Assembly (NCBI GenBank): GCA_027605045.1
Contig: JAQFWX010000003.1
Location: forward strand, 1,798,001-1,862,000
DNA from: Phallus indusiatus
Lineage: Eukaryota; Basidiomycota; Agaricomycetes; Phallales; Phallaceae
Direction of reading: 5' to 3'
Length of the DNA: 64,000 nt
Within the stretch, counting starts at the first letter, position 1; the number at the start of each line of letters is the position of its first letter. Below, in pieces: positions 1-13,000 of this stretch. Below the pieces are notes generated by a model. That model had not been told where the DNA came from and did no database searches. It worked only from the letters and a program-made list of their open reading frames with translations. The translations under genes were made by a program, and so were the position numbers.

Positions 1-3000
1 CCGGAATTTTACGACGCGTTGTCACTTCCTGAGGACTCGGGCGCTGACGACGACGAAGAGGGCATGAAACTCGTTGGGAAAGGTGGAAAGAAGATTCAGG
101 CCGATTATCTGATATGGCGTTGGAAAAACGGTAAAGACGCTGGACTGTTTGTGGAAGAACCTTTCGTTACAGGAGTTCCCAATATTTGGGAAATGTCAGC
201 TCAAGAACGTAAAACGGTTTTTGAAAAGTGGGAGAAAGAGCTTTTCGATGAGATGATTGAAGGATTTGTTCACGTTTCTGGGAGATATAACGAGACGCTT
301 CGTTTGCTTGATGATAAATTCGCTGAGCGGGATGCTGCTATTATTGCTAACAAACGAATTATTGGCTGTACGACTACGGGTGCGGCGAAATATCGGAAGG
401 CCATTGAACATGCTCATCCAAACGTTCTCCTCGTCGAAGAAGCGGGTGAGATTCTAGAGAGTCACGTTTTGACTGCTTTGGGAGAGAGTATTACTCAACT
501 TATCCTCATCGGCGATCACAAGTGCGATTTTTTTTTCTGATCTTTTATTACATCTTTCTCAAGAGCTCCCTACAGACAACTCCGCCCGAAGGTTAATAAT
601 TACCTTCTCACCGTCGAGAAAGGGGAAGGCTACGACTTAAATCGAAGTTTGTTCGAGAGACTTGTCCTAGCTGACTATCCACATTGTACACTCCAAATGC
701 AACACCGGATGCGTCCGGAGATTTCTCAGTTCGTAAGAGAACTTACCTATCCAGAGCTTCGCGATGCCCCGAGCACCAACTCCAGGCCCGATTTGAGAGG
801 TGTCCAGAGCAATATTGTGTTTATCAACCATGAACACCCCGAGGACGAAGATCCGGCGCTTCCGGAAAATAAAGATCCTACCTTGAAAACGTCCAAACGC
901 AACAGGTATGTCTTGTTTGCTCAAACTTACTAAATCAGAATTTAATTCTTTTTGTTTCAAGTTTTGAAGCCGATATGGTTCTGAAAATTGTCCGTTATTT
1001 GGCACAACAAGGATACAACTCTGAACAACTTGTCGTGTTGACTCCTTACCTCGCTCAATTGAGAAATTTGCGGGATGCTTTGAAGAAGGACAATGATCCC
1101 ATTCTTAACGATTTGGATACGTATGAACTTGTCCAAGCAGGTTTATTATCGTCTGCTGCTGCAAGTATTACTAAGAGGCCGCTGCGATTGGCCACCATCG
1201 GTTTGGAGCTTTCCCTAAATTTAACTGGAAACGACATCTCTAATAAAATATAATTTCCCATAGATAATTACCAAGGAGAAGAGAGCGACATCGTGATTAT
1301 ATCGTTGACAAGAAGTAACGATGATGGCAACATCGGTTTCATGTCTTCAATGGAGCGTCTCACAGTTCTTTTATCTCGTGCTCGGGACGCGTTGATCATG
1401 ATAGGCAATATGAATACGTTCAAAAATTCTAAAAGCGAAAGTTGGTCGCAGCTTTTTAATATGTTTTCGGAGAAGAAATATTTATTCGATGGGTTCCCTG
1501 TCAAGTGTGAGAAACACCCGAACCGTACCTCGCTTATCAAAAACCCTGAGGAGTTCGACACGGTGTGTCCTGATGGTGGATGCACGGAACCTTGGTATGA
1601 TAAGATTATATTTTTTCTTTAGAGATTCTGTAGTGATTTCTGCGCAACTTTTTTTTCAGCTCTGTCACACTTAATTGCGGACAGCATAAATGCCCGTCCA
1701 AGTGTCATCAAATTTCGGACCACTCTAAAATGGAGTGCAAGCGCAAGATGTACCATACGTGTCCCAAGAAGCATCGTCAACAATATATCTGCTTCAATGG
1801 TATCCCACTAACATGCCGTCAATGCGAAAAGGAGGCGAAAGACGAGGAAAAAAGAAAGAACGAAGAATTCAAACATGCGTTGAAACTCGCCGAAATCAAT
1901 GATAAGATGGAGAAAGCCAGAAAAGCGAACCAGGATAAACAACTTGCCAAAGATCGAGAAAATATTCTTCGGCAAAAGAGAGCGGATTTGGACAATTTGC
2001 TTCGGAAACCTCCTAGTCCACCCCCTGCCGCTCAGTCTCAGACTTCTCCTTCATCCCAGTCTTCACCCTCGCCTTTGTCTTCCTTTTCAGCTTCCAATAC
2101 TTCCAGTGCAACGTCGACATCCACATCCGCGCAATCTGGACCGAAGTCTTCTCAGCTCATAACCCCGGTCTTAGTTTCGGCATCCCGAGATATTTGGGAG
2201 CAGCGAAAACGGGTGGAGGGGATTAGTAACACCGCTGTTGATGGTATTATGGCTATGACTGGTCTAGAAGAGGTTAAAAAGCAGGTTCTACGGATTATGG
2301 ATAAAGTAGACACTACCATTCGCCAAGGCGCCAGCTTAAACAATGAGCGATTTAATGTTGCGATGCTGGGAAATCCAGGAACGGGTGAGTCGTTTATCAT
2401 GGATTAGCACGATGGACATACTAATCTCAAAATAAATTAGGCAAAACTACGGTGGCTCGATTTTACGCGGAATTTCTTGCATCAGTCAAAGTTATACCCA
2501 CCATGGCGTTTGTCGAAACGACAGGCTCGCGGTTATCCCATGGCGGTGTCACTGAACTCAAAGGACTACTAGATAAAATGTTGACCTCGGGCGGTGGAAC
2601 GCTGTTTGTAGACGAAGCATATCAATTGGTTGATGCGAAGAATCCCAGCGGTAGCTTAATTATGGACTATATGCTCGCGGAGATGGAAAACCATGTTGGA
2701 AAACTCCTGTTTATCTTTGCGGGTTACAACAAGGAAATGGAAAGATTCTTTGAACATAACCCCGGACTCGTTAGCCGTGTTCCTTATCGTTTGCAATTCC
2801 AGGACTATACAGACGACGAGCTTCTTGATATGCTGGACAATATGGTCAGGAAGAGGTGGAATGGAAAGATGGCAGTCGAAGGAGGCGGCATCCGAGGACT
2901 TTATGGTCGAATTGTTGTGCGGCGTCTTGGTCGAGGTCGTAATACCCCCGGATTCGGAAACGCCCGTTCTTTGGCGAATGTTCTTTCGCGGATTTCAGAA

Positions 3001-4228
3001 CGGCAAGCCGAGAGGGTTAGCAAAGAGCGCCGAGCGGGAAGTCTCCCTAATGATTTTTTCTTGAGTAAAGAAGATTTGATTGGACTAGAACCTGCTTCAG
3101 TGATGCTTAACTGCGATGCTTGGAAAGAATTACAGAAATTAATCGGGCTTTCGACGATCAAAGAAGCGGTTAGAAATTTGTTTGGTCTCATACAAACGAA
3201 TTATCAACGAGAACTCATCGAGAAAAAACCTTTGGATATTACTTTGAATCGCGCCTTTTTGGGATCTCCGGGTACGGGAAAAACGACGGTAGCAAAGTTG
3301 TACGGTCAAATCTTGGCTGAACTCGGATTGCTGAGTAATGGAGAACGTAAGTTTGAGTTTCCTTCAGTTCATCACGAGGCGATACGACTATTTTCTAGTG
3401 GTTGTAAAGAATCCAGCCGACTTCATTGGTGCTCATATTGGCGAGTCGGAAGAAAAAACTAAGGGGATACTGGCCACTACTGTCGGAAAGGTGCTCGTAA
3501 TCGATGAGGTAAGACAATTCGTATAATTTATACAGAAGAAAGTTGTGATTTATAATTTTTTTGAAGGCATATATGCTTTATGGAAAAGTAAACAATGGTC
3601 ATGGACATGGCGGGGATGTCTTTAGGACAGCGGTCATTGATACGCTTGTCGCCGAAATTCAAAATGTTCCAGGTGAAGACAGATGCGTGCTCCTCTTGGG
3701 GTACAAAGACCAGATGGAGGAAATGTTCCAGGTACGTAACACTACTATATTCGCGTGATTAGCTAACATTTACGTTTTAGAATGTAAACCCTGGCCTGTC
3801 CCGTCGATTCTCCATCGAAAACGCATTCATGTTCGAGGACTATACCGAATCTGAACTCCTCGATGCTCTAGAGTTCAAGCTCCAGAAACAAGATCTCACC
3901 GCTACCGACACGGCCAAGACGGTTGCGATGGAAGTTCTTTCTCGTATGAAGAATCGTCCTAATTTCGGGAACATTGGAGCAGTAGAAAACTTGTTGAGTC
4001 AGGCGAAACTGCGATTCCAAGCTCGTATCAAGCGTCCCATCGGATCCAACGCTGCTATTGCGCCATTTGAACCGAGCGATTTCGATCCGGACTATAAACG
4101 AGGTGAATCGGCGACGGTAAATTTGAGGAAATTATTCGAGGACGTCATTGGGGCCGACCCCATTATTCAGAAGCTCGAGAAATGGCAGACGATGGCTGCG
4201 AACCTCAAGAAGCATGGCCTCGATATGC
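1..4228. repeat. Left arm of a large inverted duplication
   Basis: This stretch is homologous, in opposite orientation, to about 48815-53013. Exons and introns both align, so the event copied genomic DNA rather than a processed transcript. Many protein segments are identical between the arms, with scattered substitutions. Homology on this side runs to the codons for GLDM just before the third P-loop; the left arm continues beyond the window. Identity was judged by eye only. Confidence 0.85.
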
Positions 4229-5597
4229 GAAAAGAAATTCCAACGACATTTATATTCAAAGGACCACCAGGTGTGTGCAGTCTCTGCGGGTTTCGTTAAC
4301 TACTTATTCCATTTTTGTAGGCACCGGTAAAACGACTACCGCGCGCAAGATTGGACATGTTTATTATGACATGGGTTTCTTGTCGTCATCTGAAGTTGTC
4401 GAATGTTCAGCTTCTGATTTGGTCGGAGAATACGTTGGGCAAACTGGGCCTAAGACGAAAAAGCTTTTTGAGAAGGCTCTCGGTCGAGTACTCTTCATTG
4501 ACGAAGCTTACCGCTTACGTCAAGGGCATTTCGCTAGTGAAGCAATTGACGAACTAGTAGGACTACTAACTCAAGATCGTTTCCGGGGAAAGCTCATCGT
4601 CATCCTCGCTGGTTACGACAAAGAAATCAATGACTTGCTCGCCATGAATCCGGGCTTATCCAGTCGATTCCCAGAAGAGATAGTATTCCCTTCATTTTCG
4701 TCTGGGTACTGCCTCCAAATTTTGCGTAATAAACTGCAGCCAAAGAAGATACAAATATCCGCTTTGAAGAATCCAAGCTCGCCAGAATACCACGAAATGG
4801 TAAAGATCGTTGAGCAAATGATTTTGATGCCGTCATGGGGTAACGCAAGAGACATGGAAACCTTGAGCAAAAACATTATCACGGCCGTTTTTAGTTCTGT
4901 CCCTTCTCCTGGTGGACAGAATTTCACCTTGTCGGATGATGCGGCCCTTGAATGCTTCCGGTCGTTTTATAGGATGAAGCAGGAACGCGAGAATAACGTG
5001 CCCTCGCATAATATGTTTACATCCACCTCTCCACCGGTACAAATTCAGCAACCTCCCCAGTTCACTCCACCCCCAGTCGCGTCCAGCTCAGCGAGAACCT
5101 CGCAACCGAAACCACCTCCCGAGCCAGAACAACCGTCTACGAACGAAAAGAAGGACGGGCGTGATCCGGGCGTTTCCGATGATGTCTGGCTTCAGCTTCA
5201 AGCTGACAAAGAAAAACAGGATCGTGAAGAGAAGAGGTTAAAGGACGAGATTGAGGCCGCGAAGCGTGAGGAACAACGGGCAAAAGAAGCAATAGAGAAA
5301 GCTGATGAGATTTCGAGAGAACTGGCAAAAAAGGTTAGCCAAGATAAAGCCGAGGAAGACGAGAGGTTGCGACGTTTGGAAGAGGCTAGGATAAAGGCGT
5401 TGAAAGAGAGGATAAAGCAGGCGGAACTAGAAAATAAGAGAAAGAAAGCGGAGGAGGAGGAGCGGAAAGCAGCTCAGGTGCAGGTGAAATTACGCCGTAT
5501 GGGTGTTTGCCCTGCCGGTTTCCGCTGGATCAAAGAGTTTGGTGGATATCGTTGTGCAGGGGGTAGTCATGTCGTTCCAGACTCTGCTTTACGATGA
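1..5597 (+). CDS. SF1 helicase / NFX1-type zinc / triple CbxX AAA+ fusion protein, copy A (5' end outside window)
   Basis: The gene enters at the window edge, so helicase motif I is not seen here (copy B at 48.8-55.0 kb shows it). Visible SF1 motifs, once introns are removed, are VLLVEEAGE (motif II), GDHKQLRP (III), LTPYLAQL (IV), DNYQGEESD (V) and LLSRARDAL (VI), as in UPF1/ZNFX1 helicases. A Cys/His-rich NFX1-like stretch follows (about 1660-1830), then a charged coiled coil and Ser/Pro linker. Three CbxX/CfqX-type AAA+ modules come next, with P-loops GNPGTGKT (split by the intron near 2395-2440), GSPGTGKT (about 3270) and GPPGTGKT (split by the intron at 4272-4320). Their Walker B motifs are LFVDEAYQL, LVIDEAYML and LFIDEAYRL. 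The C-terminus is a Pro-rich linker plus a long Lys/Glu coiled coil and a small Cys-containing tail. About ten short introns join without breaking frame. The helicase fold suggests RNA or nucleic-acid remodelling and the AAA modules a ring-forming ATPase; the cellular role is unknown. Confidence 0.85.
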
Positions 5598-7374
5598 TTT
5601 CGAATATCGTGTGTGTGTTTGAGATCCTTGCAAAGACAAGGTCAGAAGATGTATATTAGTTCCATCAGCTTTGAAGTGCTTGGTTTTCCCCGATTTCCCC
5701 TTGCTATCGTAGAATGTTATCAACGAAAGTGCTATAGTTTGGTCAGCTGAGTGTTTGGTGTATCTCTTCTTTTAGTATATCTACACCTCTAGGAACCTTA
5801 CCCTGTTTATTATTGTGGCGAATCTTCACGAGAGTGGTCGTAGATTTTTGAAAAAGTGGACAAATCGGAACAGAGTGTAAAGGACTGACCCAGGCTGGAG
5901 ACTCGGCGAACGTACGTAATACCGCTGATCGCCAAATTTTACAGCGCCATCATCTCATGCAGTTGGTCTAATCTTAGTCGGTCAGGCCGGTCAAGACTCT
6001 TTGCTTTCTCATTTGATTGCTTTCAGATTCAGAAACTCAACAGTACTCAAATGAAGAGGAAACAAGAGGAAACAAGCGTCATCACCGCGATTTGACCGGC
6101 AAATGATTCAAAGAATTTCTCGTGTTACCCACAGTAACATATCGTATGATGGAATAAACCTTTGAATCGAGCTATTCTGGATACATGTACAAGACTCCGA
6201 ATGAATTTAGAAGTTTTATATAGCTGGTGTTGATGTACGACACTTCCGATCGTGGTCTCTACTGTGACTGCGAATGAGAAACCGTCTGGCACTGCTTCGC
6301 ACCGATGAGTCCGAGTTTTGAGTTCGTCACAGCCCGGCCCACAGGTACGCGTTTTCTCCAAAGTTCCTATTTCTTGCACATTCCACACTTTCGTGTTCCC
6401 ATAAACAGGCATTTGGCTTATAAAGTCCCTGATAAATGGTAAATCTCTCTTGGAAGACTCTGGGCAAGACACTCCAACAAAACCTGGGTACAAATGAGGT
6501 TTCGTAATCCAAGGCCTAAGTATCCCCGTATGTAAGTCTTTCGCAAATCCTTGCCACCCATATCTTCATTATTGCTAACAGTCAAATTCGAGACTGAAAC
6601 ACGCGGTGCCGCAGCAAGTATTCAGTCATGTCGAGCCAGTACCGTGTTGTCTCGTGTCATGCGTCTCGACTTCGGGCGTGAATGCAATCACAAGTTTTCA
6701 TATAAAGCTTCTTTTCCCATGTATTCTTTCTATTTGCGACCTGAAATACTCTCAGGCTTGTCAATTGAGGAACTGAAAGAAGTTGCGGCTTAAACATCGG
6801 CTAATTGCACGTGCAGTGCATTATTCATCTCAAACCAGGTCGCCAAACATTCTCAATGGTGGTGTACGGCGTTTTTTCAAAATTGTGTCGGAGCTTGGCA
6901 CGAAATGCAATTTGACTTAATTATGGGACGGCTCGTCTATAGATAGGAGTCTGGAGGATTCGTCAGTCCCAGTCTTCCCGTCTCATGCCATCCAGTCTGC
7001 CAATGCTGTCAATGATATAATATATTACACCCCATTCGGAAAGAAAATGATATACAAGCCGGTATTATTTCTGAAAGAGCTCCAATAGGCCCCAATCAGC
7101 AAACAGCTATCAAACCTCCTTGGCGCGGAGGTTCATCTCAACAAGGGAAAAATCAATATTAATAGCTCGTCCGCGCTTCTGACAAAGTCTCGAGGTACTG
7201 ATAACGAACCATATTGTTTTTTCTTCACTTTTCACTCTTCCTCTATCGGTGAAACCGGGCCCTCCTTAACAGGAGAGGGGGGTCAGTGTTGTGAACGGGT
7301 CTTTTCAAGACGAGGCACTTGTTTGGAATTGGAATTGGAAAAGGGCTTCCTTCTTTCCAACCTCCATCCCTGCA
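5598..7374. other. Intergenic stretch, no supported gene
   Basis: This 1.8 kb follows the helicase/AAA gene and precedes the DUF6533 gene. The first 200 bases are AT-rich and probably 3' UTR. Short open frames exist at 6125-6493 (-) and 6551-6793 (+), but neither shows a recognisable motif, a good start context or convincing splice partners. I see no repeat or RNA gene. Confidence 0.5.
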
Positions 7375-9408
7375 ATGTCTATTGTCGGACTCCTCTTTGG
7401 AGATATTACGCCAGTCATCGTAGGACTAAGAGCAACTGAGGTAAGTGGCCAACCATCACCTCACTTCCAGAGTCAAAATCTCAATCAACGGCCGCTCCAT
7501 GTCGAAAACAGTATATGCTCGGTGAGCTTGGATTAATGTCTTTTGAACTGGAAACAACATCGTCTCATGTAAATTTTTACCCTCTACAGCGGTTTGCGCG
7601 ACGCTCTGGGTATGTAAGCTCTCGCTTGCCACCGCCAAGCATTCGCCTCATGTCTTATCACGCACTCTAGACGTATGACTACTTTCTCACTCTGGATCGT
7701 GAGGTTCGTGTTGCTCTTTCTTTTTTCCCCTCTTCAATTTCACACCGTGTTGTTCTCTAGCTAGCACTCGTCTGGCCATCGCGATGGAGTTTTGGAAAAG
7801 TCATGTTTTTCTTAAATCGATATAGTCCGATTCTCGATACCATACTCGCCAATTTCAGTAAGGCTGTGTCTGCCATCCGTTTAAGTATGATCGTGGTTCT
7901 AACCTCTTTTAGCTTTGCAAGGGGTCAGAAATCAAGGGGTAAGGGTTTGAAATTCCTTAAACAGTCCTGCGGGGTTTTTTGACAACACAGTGATGATTAT
8001 CCCAGAATTGCGATAAACTCGCACCCGCGGTGTCATGTGAGTTACCCTTTCAGTCTATTTTACCCTAGTGCATGGATCGTTCATCATCTTTCTTGCGCAG
8101 GGTTTTTTGTAACCGGAACGCTTTGGTCAGAAAGTATGGAAATTGATATTTCTCATCGCCACTGCAGCTACCTACCTTTTGATCTCGCCTACAGTTATCC
8201 TCAACATGAGGGCGTGGGCGATCTGGGGTGGAAACCGATATATTCTTTATTTTTTAGTTGTATTCACAGCGGTATGTATACTTCTGTCTTTTGGGTAAAT
8301 GTATCTTATCCCCTTTTCAGGGTATTTTTATTTCTGCGTGTATTCTGATACAGATGTTTCTTAACTCAATAACATGTTTGGATTTCTAATTCTCATTCCG
8401 AAAATCAAAGCTTACTCACTCGGGGCTATACAGATATACCTATTCCTGAATTTCTAATACCGATACTTGGCTTGACATGTGCACCGCTTCCTAAACAAGG
8501 CGTAACGTGGCCCGAATTTCTCGTATTCATGATAAGTCAAGTTGGTGTGTTATTTTTTTTTTTTTGAGATGAAGTCTATTGTCTTAATGTTGATTTCAGT
8601 TGTTGCAACGTTGGCTTTAACTCGAGGTTTTCGAGAATATCGTGCAACTAATAATCCGCTTTTAAAAACAATGTTCCATGATGGTGAGTTTGCATGCATC
8701 TTTATGTCCGTGTACTCAAGCTTATAATTAGGACTTCTTTATTTTGTTTATACGCTTTGTGAGACCTTTGTTTTTTGTTTGAATCTTTGGGGTGTTCATT
8801 TAAATATGCAGTACTTTCGATTGCAAACGTGCTGCTTGCGCTGATTGCACCTGTAAGCTGATACCTCCTTCAGTATCTATATTTCTCATACTGAGATATT
8901 AATTAATTTTCAAGATTCAATGGGGCGTTTTTTTGGAACTGTAAGAAAGAATCTTTCAAGGCAAAATATTCCTTACAAACGATACATTATTTGTAGGCCG
9001 CTACGAGTACTGAGCAGTATATTCTGCACACGCATTCTCCTCAACATCAGAGGGACATATTTCAGGCAGTCCGACAATACTAGCAGTACATATAACGAAA
9101 ATGGAGCAAAGTCAACTAATTTCGGCTTTCAACGTGGACACAGGGGCGGTCATTCATCACATTCCCGGTCCACCTCTGATCGAGGGGACGGTAGTACGAC
9201 ATTGGGAACTCACGACACAATTTATTACGACGATACGGATCTCATACTGGAAAATATTGATGAAGAAGACGAACAGCTTCCGCCTAGTCAAGGCTGGACA
9301 TGGTCGGATCCGATGCAACCTCCTCAGCTAACATTACGACCTATGACTCCTTTTGGTGCCGACATAGAAATGACGGAGTTATTGCGACGTACACAGCCAT
9401 CGCCTTGA
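7375..9408 (+). CDS. DUF6533 multi-pass membrane protein
   Basis: Start chosen at ATG 7375 (MSIVGLLFGD), followed by a clean donor at 7441. Spliced exons give TYDYFLTLDRE, then LVWPSRWSFGKVMFFLNRYSP and, further on, a hydrophobic segment ending in RAWAIWGGNR. These are the hallmarks of the basidiomycete DUF6533 family: an N-terminal YDYxLTLDxE box, a W-P-x-x-W segment and the R-x-Y/W-AIWG box of the third helix. Further hydrophobic exons follow to about 8950. The last exon (about 9000-9408) is a hydrophilic, Ser/Thr/Asp-rich cytosolic tail. The gene is split into roughly nine or ten small exons, so exact internal boundaries are uncertain. The family is expanded in agaricomycetes and has no established function; a plasma-membrane or endomembrane receptor-like role is only a guess. 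Confidence 0.72.
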
Positions 9409-9758
9409 ACTTTTTCTTTCTTTATCATTGACATAACTGTTTACCGAGACGACGACGTACATCAAGATCAGCATCAGGATTCAGCATCATCAAAGCAATT
9501 TGGGTTCCGTTTCAAAAGGACAATGATTAGCATTTGAACGTAATTTATCTTATTCCTTTTTTTATTCATTCTTATTGTGGCATCAAACTCTTGTTATCAC
9601 CAATATTTTTTTGAAAGGTCATGTAGGTTGGTCTTAGAACCGGAGTTTGGGAACTGGTTTTTCTCTGGATCTCGGTATTGATAGTCCAAGATTATCTGTG
9701 CATTAGATTAGTTAAAGATAATATGAAATCTAACGATACAATGTTGAATTTGAGAGTA

Positions 9759-10922
9759 TTATAATACCCCTGCCGTGACGCGAGGCACAGGAGCCTTGCG
9801 CTGTCTCATCAGCTCGTGAATAGTAAATTCATAGACGCCCAACCAAACAGCTCCACCTATGGACATCCACGCTACACGGGGTAAAGCACCATTAAAAAGG
9901 ACTTTCAGTCCTTCGTTCTGTCTAATTTCGATGAAGTGTCTAATGAAGGTTGATTTTTGGTCGGTCTATAAATTCACTTTTTGTAAACCAAATATCTCAT
10001 GAGAATAAATATTGCTCACCCGCATGTCTAACATAACTCGTGTTTTGAGGACATCTAGGGGTGTTGTAACAGCTGCAGCCAAACCTCCAGCAAGGCTTCC
10101 ACATAAGGCTGCTTCAAACGGATTTAATTGATCGCGGTTTAGGTACTGGGCAAGACGTATTTTGAGGAACTCGTACAGTGGAAGCTCGATGATTGTGTAG
10201 GGAAGCTGCGCGATTGAACATTATTAGGGAGAAGAAAGAAAGGAATTATAGAGCAGACATACATCACGAGCGACTGTAATGCCAAACCCGCGGTAAAACC
10301 CTCGGAGTCCTTCTGCCTCAAATGTTCGTTGAGCAGCTATGAAAGATGGAAGAGGACTTTTTCCGAACGTCGCAGTTTGGGCGCGCGTTTTGATTACCTC
10401 TGTCGGAACGCGGATTAGACATGCTGTAGAAGGAAAGTGCTCGGTGAAGAGGTTTTATGACGAGGATGATGGATCTAAACGTTACACGTTACTTCAGCTG
10501 TAGCTCCTGCTAAGGCGTGCGAGATGGGGGCAAGGTTTTGAGGTATAGGAAGGTGTTGTTTCATAAAGTTGTAAACAGCGAAGAAGACTGCACCTGATTG
10601 TGGTATAATTGATCAAACCCATAGGAATATGAAGGAATGGTGTTGCTGGAGTGCTTACCGCCAGGTGCACCTCCGACGATAACGCTCCCAATACCCTGGT
10701 ATACGCCACGAAATCCTCCAGCGTACAAGAATCCTTGCGCAGACTGTAGCCGAGTTTTGATGGTATCAATAGGAAAAAATATAAAATCGGCGGTGGTGCC
10801 TGCTATTGCCCCAGCCTAAACAAAAAAAATTGATGCAGCCACAGGTTCACAATGGTTCTTGAATGCATGACTTATGAGAACAAACAAACCAAGAGCGACT
10901 GGGAGAATGTAGGGTATACCAT
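9759..10922 (-). CDS. PET8: Mitochondrial S-adenosylmethionine carrier (SLC25A26/Pet8 type)
   Basis: A mitochondrial carrier with all three repeats visible: PIDTIKTR (repeat 1, near 10750), [11 protein letters not shown] (repeat 2, near 10390) and PLDVLKTRV (repeat 3, near 10050). The segments [18 protein letters not shown] and [15 protein letters not shown], and the final helix ending [11 protein letters not shown], match the Pet8/SLC25A26 subgroup that exchanges cytosolic S-adenosylmethionine for mitochondrial S-adenosylhomocysteine. The start is ATG at 10922 ([11 protein letters not shown]). That tiny 33-nt exon splices through the intron at 10889-10816 onto AGAIAG, exactly as family N-termini require. 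A longer open frame to 11016 has only a TTG start and is read-through of the 5' region. The stop is TAA at 9759. The gene is transcribed divergently from TVP23 with 212 bp between the start codons. Confidence 0.88.
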
Positions 10923-10924
10923 AT

Positions 10925-10968
10925 GGAAGAAAGAAGAGAGAAAAGAAAAAGAAAGAAAAGAAAGAAAG
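10925..10968 (-). promoter_or_regulatory. Pyrimidine-rich tract just upstream of PET8 start
   Basis: On the minus strand this is an almost unbroken C/T run ending immediately before the PET8 ATG; on the plus strand it reads as A/G. CT-rich blocks next to the transcription start are common in well-expressed fungal genes. It probably marks the core promoter or 5' UTR of the carrier gene within the short divergent region shared with TVP23. Confidence 0.4.
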
Positions 10969-11134
10969 CCACAAAGTTACAGCAATTCCCGCACGGCACT
11001 CAGGTTGGACTTGCAACGGAAAATTTTGTCACGCGCTCGGAATCGACGTTAACAGTTCCGGGCACCCGTGAGAAGTTTACCTAAGGTTGTGACTATGTGA
11101 CAACTAGCCGTTGTGCTTAAACCCTCGCTGAATC

Positions 11135-12500
11135 ATGTCTGTTAATGCGCCATTACTCCAAACCATAGAACCGGATGAACCTGAAGCACAAGGTCTTTCT
11201 GGACGAATCAATGAACCACCGAGAAACTCAGCACGACGAGAACAGGTTGTTCTAACACCAACAAATCATGCAGCAAGTAGCAACACGTTGAACAATAACG
11301 CAACTCCAAACGAATTGGAAAACGGTACGTGTCATCTCTGGGACTATTTCGAATTATGGACTACTGAACTGGGCTTAGGTATAACCGGAATTTTCAAACA
11401 AGTGCGCTCGACTATCCTTGACATATCGTGTGTCTGACGATCACGTTAGTCATCGCATCCTTTAGGTCCGCCCGGCATCCCATCATCCTTCTTGAGATTC
11501 TTAATCGAGTCCAATAGCTTTGTTTTTCCTTTATTTATTCCGGATAGCGGCGATTACGACTTATATCCTATGTGGTCTTTTCACTGATAATTATGTCCTG
11601 TCTGTATGTCCACGTTTCTACTCTTGGGCCATTATTAGCGGGTGACGGAACAGCGCAGACGGTGATGGTGGTCGTACTACTTGCGATGGACTTCTGGAAT
11701 TGCAGGGTGCGCCGCTCAACAACATCTTATATTCAAAACATCTATCTGAACCTTTGCCCTAAACCAGAATGTGGCTGGGCGCACATTGGTAGGACTCCGG
11801 TATTGGAACCAGGTGATGGTATTTAATACACCGGTATTGAATTGCTATTTCAATTTCTTTATAGGTTGACGAAGACGGAGAAAGCTATTGGGTATTTGAA
11901 GCTCGAGATGTACGTTCATCATATGGAGCATCATCCGTTGCGCGGCTAAACCTATGGCCCAGCCCTCACGGCCAGCCAATCCTATAGATTCAAAGTTAGT
12001 GCATTGGTTCATTTGACAGTCAGGAGTGTTCTGTTTTTAAGTCTATTCAAAACAATTGTCCTTATCAGAATGTTTTGGGTGAGCTGGCACTCCAAGCTCC
12101 TCAATATGCAAACTTTAATTGTTGGCTTACACAGATCGCACTCTACGTGTTCCCGGTGTTATGGACCGTCCTCCTTTTGGTTTCCATATTCAAGTTCAAT
12201 ATATCGTAACTAGGTGTTTCAATTGTACCGCCACCATGGTTCTAACATGTGTTTAGATTCCTTCCAATTGTAGCCCTCGCCATCGTCTTCAATTATTCTA
12301 ACGCAATCGGTTTCACGTATGCGTAAGATCGATTCCGTATCCAACTTCCAAGTCATGAGGTTGAATTGGCTTTTAGGGACCAAGACGCCAAGCGCAAATT
12401 GGCCAATTCTGTGACGTCGGGCCTTTTCAGCTTTGGGGGGTTGGGAGGTCAATTATTAGGTGGGATGGTTAAGAACAGTGTTTCAAGAGTATTTGGTTGA
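11135..12500 (+). CDS. TVP23: Golgi membrane protein TVP23
   Basis: The spliced product shows the TVP23/FAM18 signature in order: [79 protein letters not shown] and a C-terminal [11 protein letters not shown] segment, with stop TGA at 12498-12500. In yeast Tvp23 is a late-Golgi/TGN multi-pass protein linked to retrograde vesicle traffic. The first exon encodes a polar, Pro/Asn-rich N-terminal tail starting at ATG 11135. At least eight short introns with GT...AG ends separate the exons, including one at the codon pair RN-V and one after EARD. The reading frame is consistent throughout. The gene is head-to-head with the PET8 carrier and could share its promoter. Confidence 0.9.
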
Positions 12501-13000
12501 GAAATCCCAAAGAAGAGAAGGGCTAGGTAAATTGCAATTTCTCATCTAATATATATTTTTAACCACATTTAGAACTCCGACCATTGTCGCAATCACATAC
12601 CATAGTACCTGAATATGGCGCAACTTAAGAATGCTAAGTTCTAAAGGATTAGTGATTTTCCTATTGCTTCTACGCGTGGACTAGTTCGGCATGTCGTGGA
12701 TCATTCGATGTTCCCGTTCCAATTAGCTTCAATTCGGGTATATTGTCCCTATTGCGTGTCTAAGACGAGGCGAGTCATATGAGCCACCAAGTTTTTCATC
12801 AGCGGTTAGATATGCTCTAAGGACCCCTATTCGTCATGTTGGATCTTATCGTTACCAAATGATACCATACTTGGCCAGAATTCATTTATGAAGCTTGGGA
12901 AAAGATTTACTAAAAACAAATTTTTTTCACGACCCGCAACTTCCGAATTTAAAAAGCACAGTATCTCTCGTCTTTTCTCCATCTTAAGCTCATTTTCATC

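Noticed and set aside
6125..6493. 122-aa open frame on the minus strand
   Set aside because: No ATG at its 5' end, no recognisable motif and no second copy; left as intergenic.
10921..10975. Purine-rich simple repeat as a microsatellite
   Set aside because: On the minus strand it is an irregular CT tract right at a gene start, better explained as a promoter element.
10816..11016. 66-aa frame as first exon of the PET8 carrier
   Set aside because: It begins with TTG, has a stop directly upstream and is mostly polypyrimidine-coded Phe/Leu. The ATG at 10922 with the intron 10889-10816 gives the expected carrier N-terminus.
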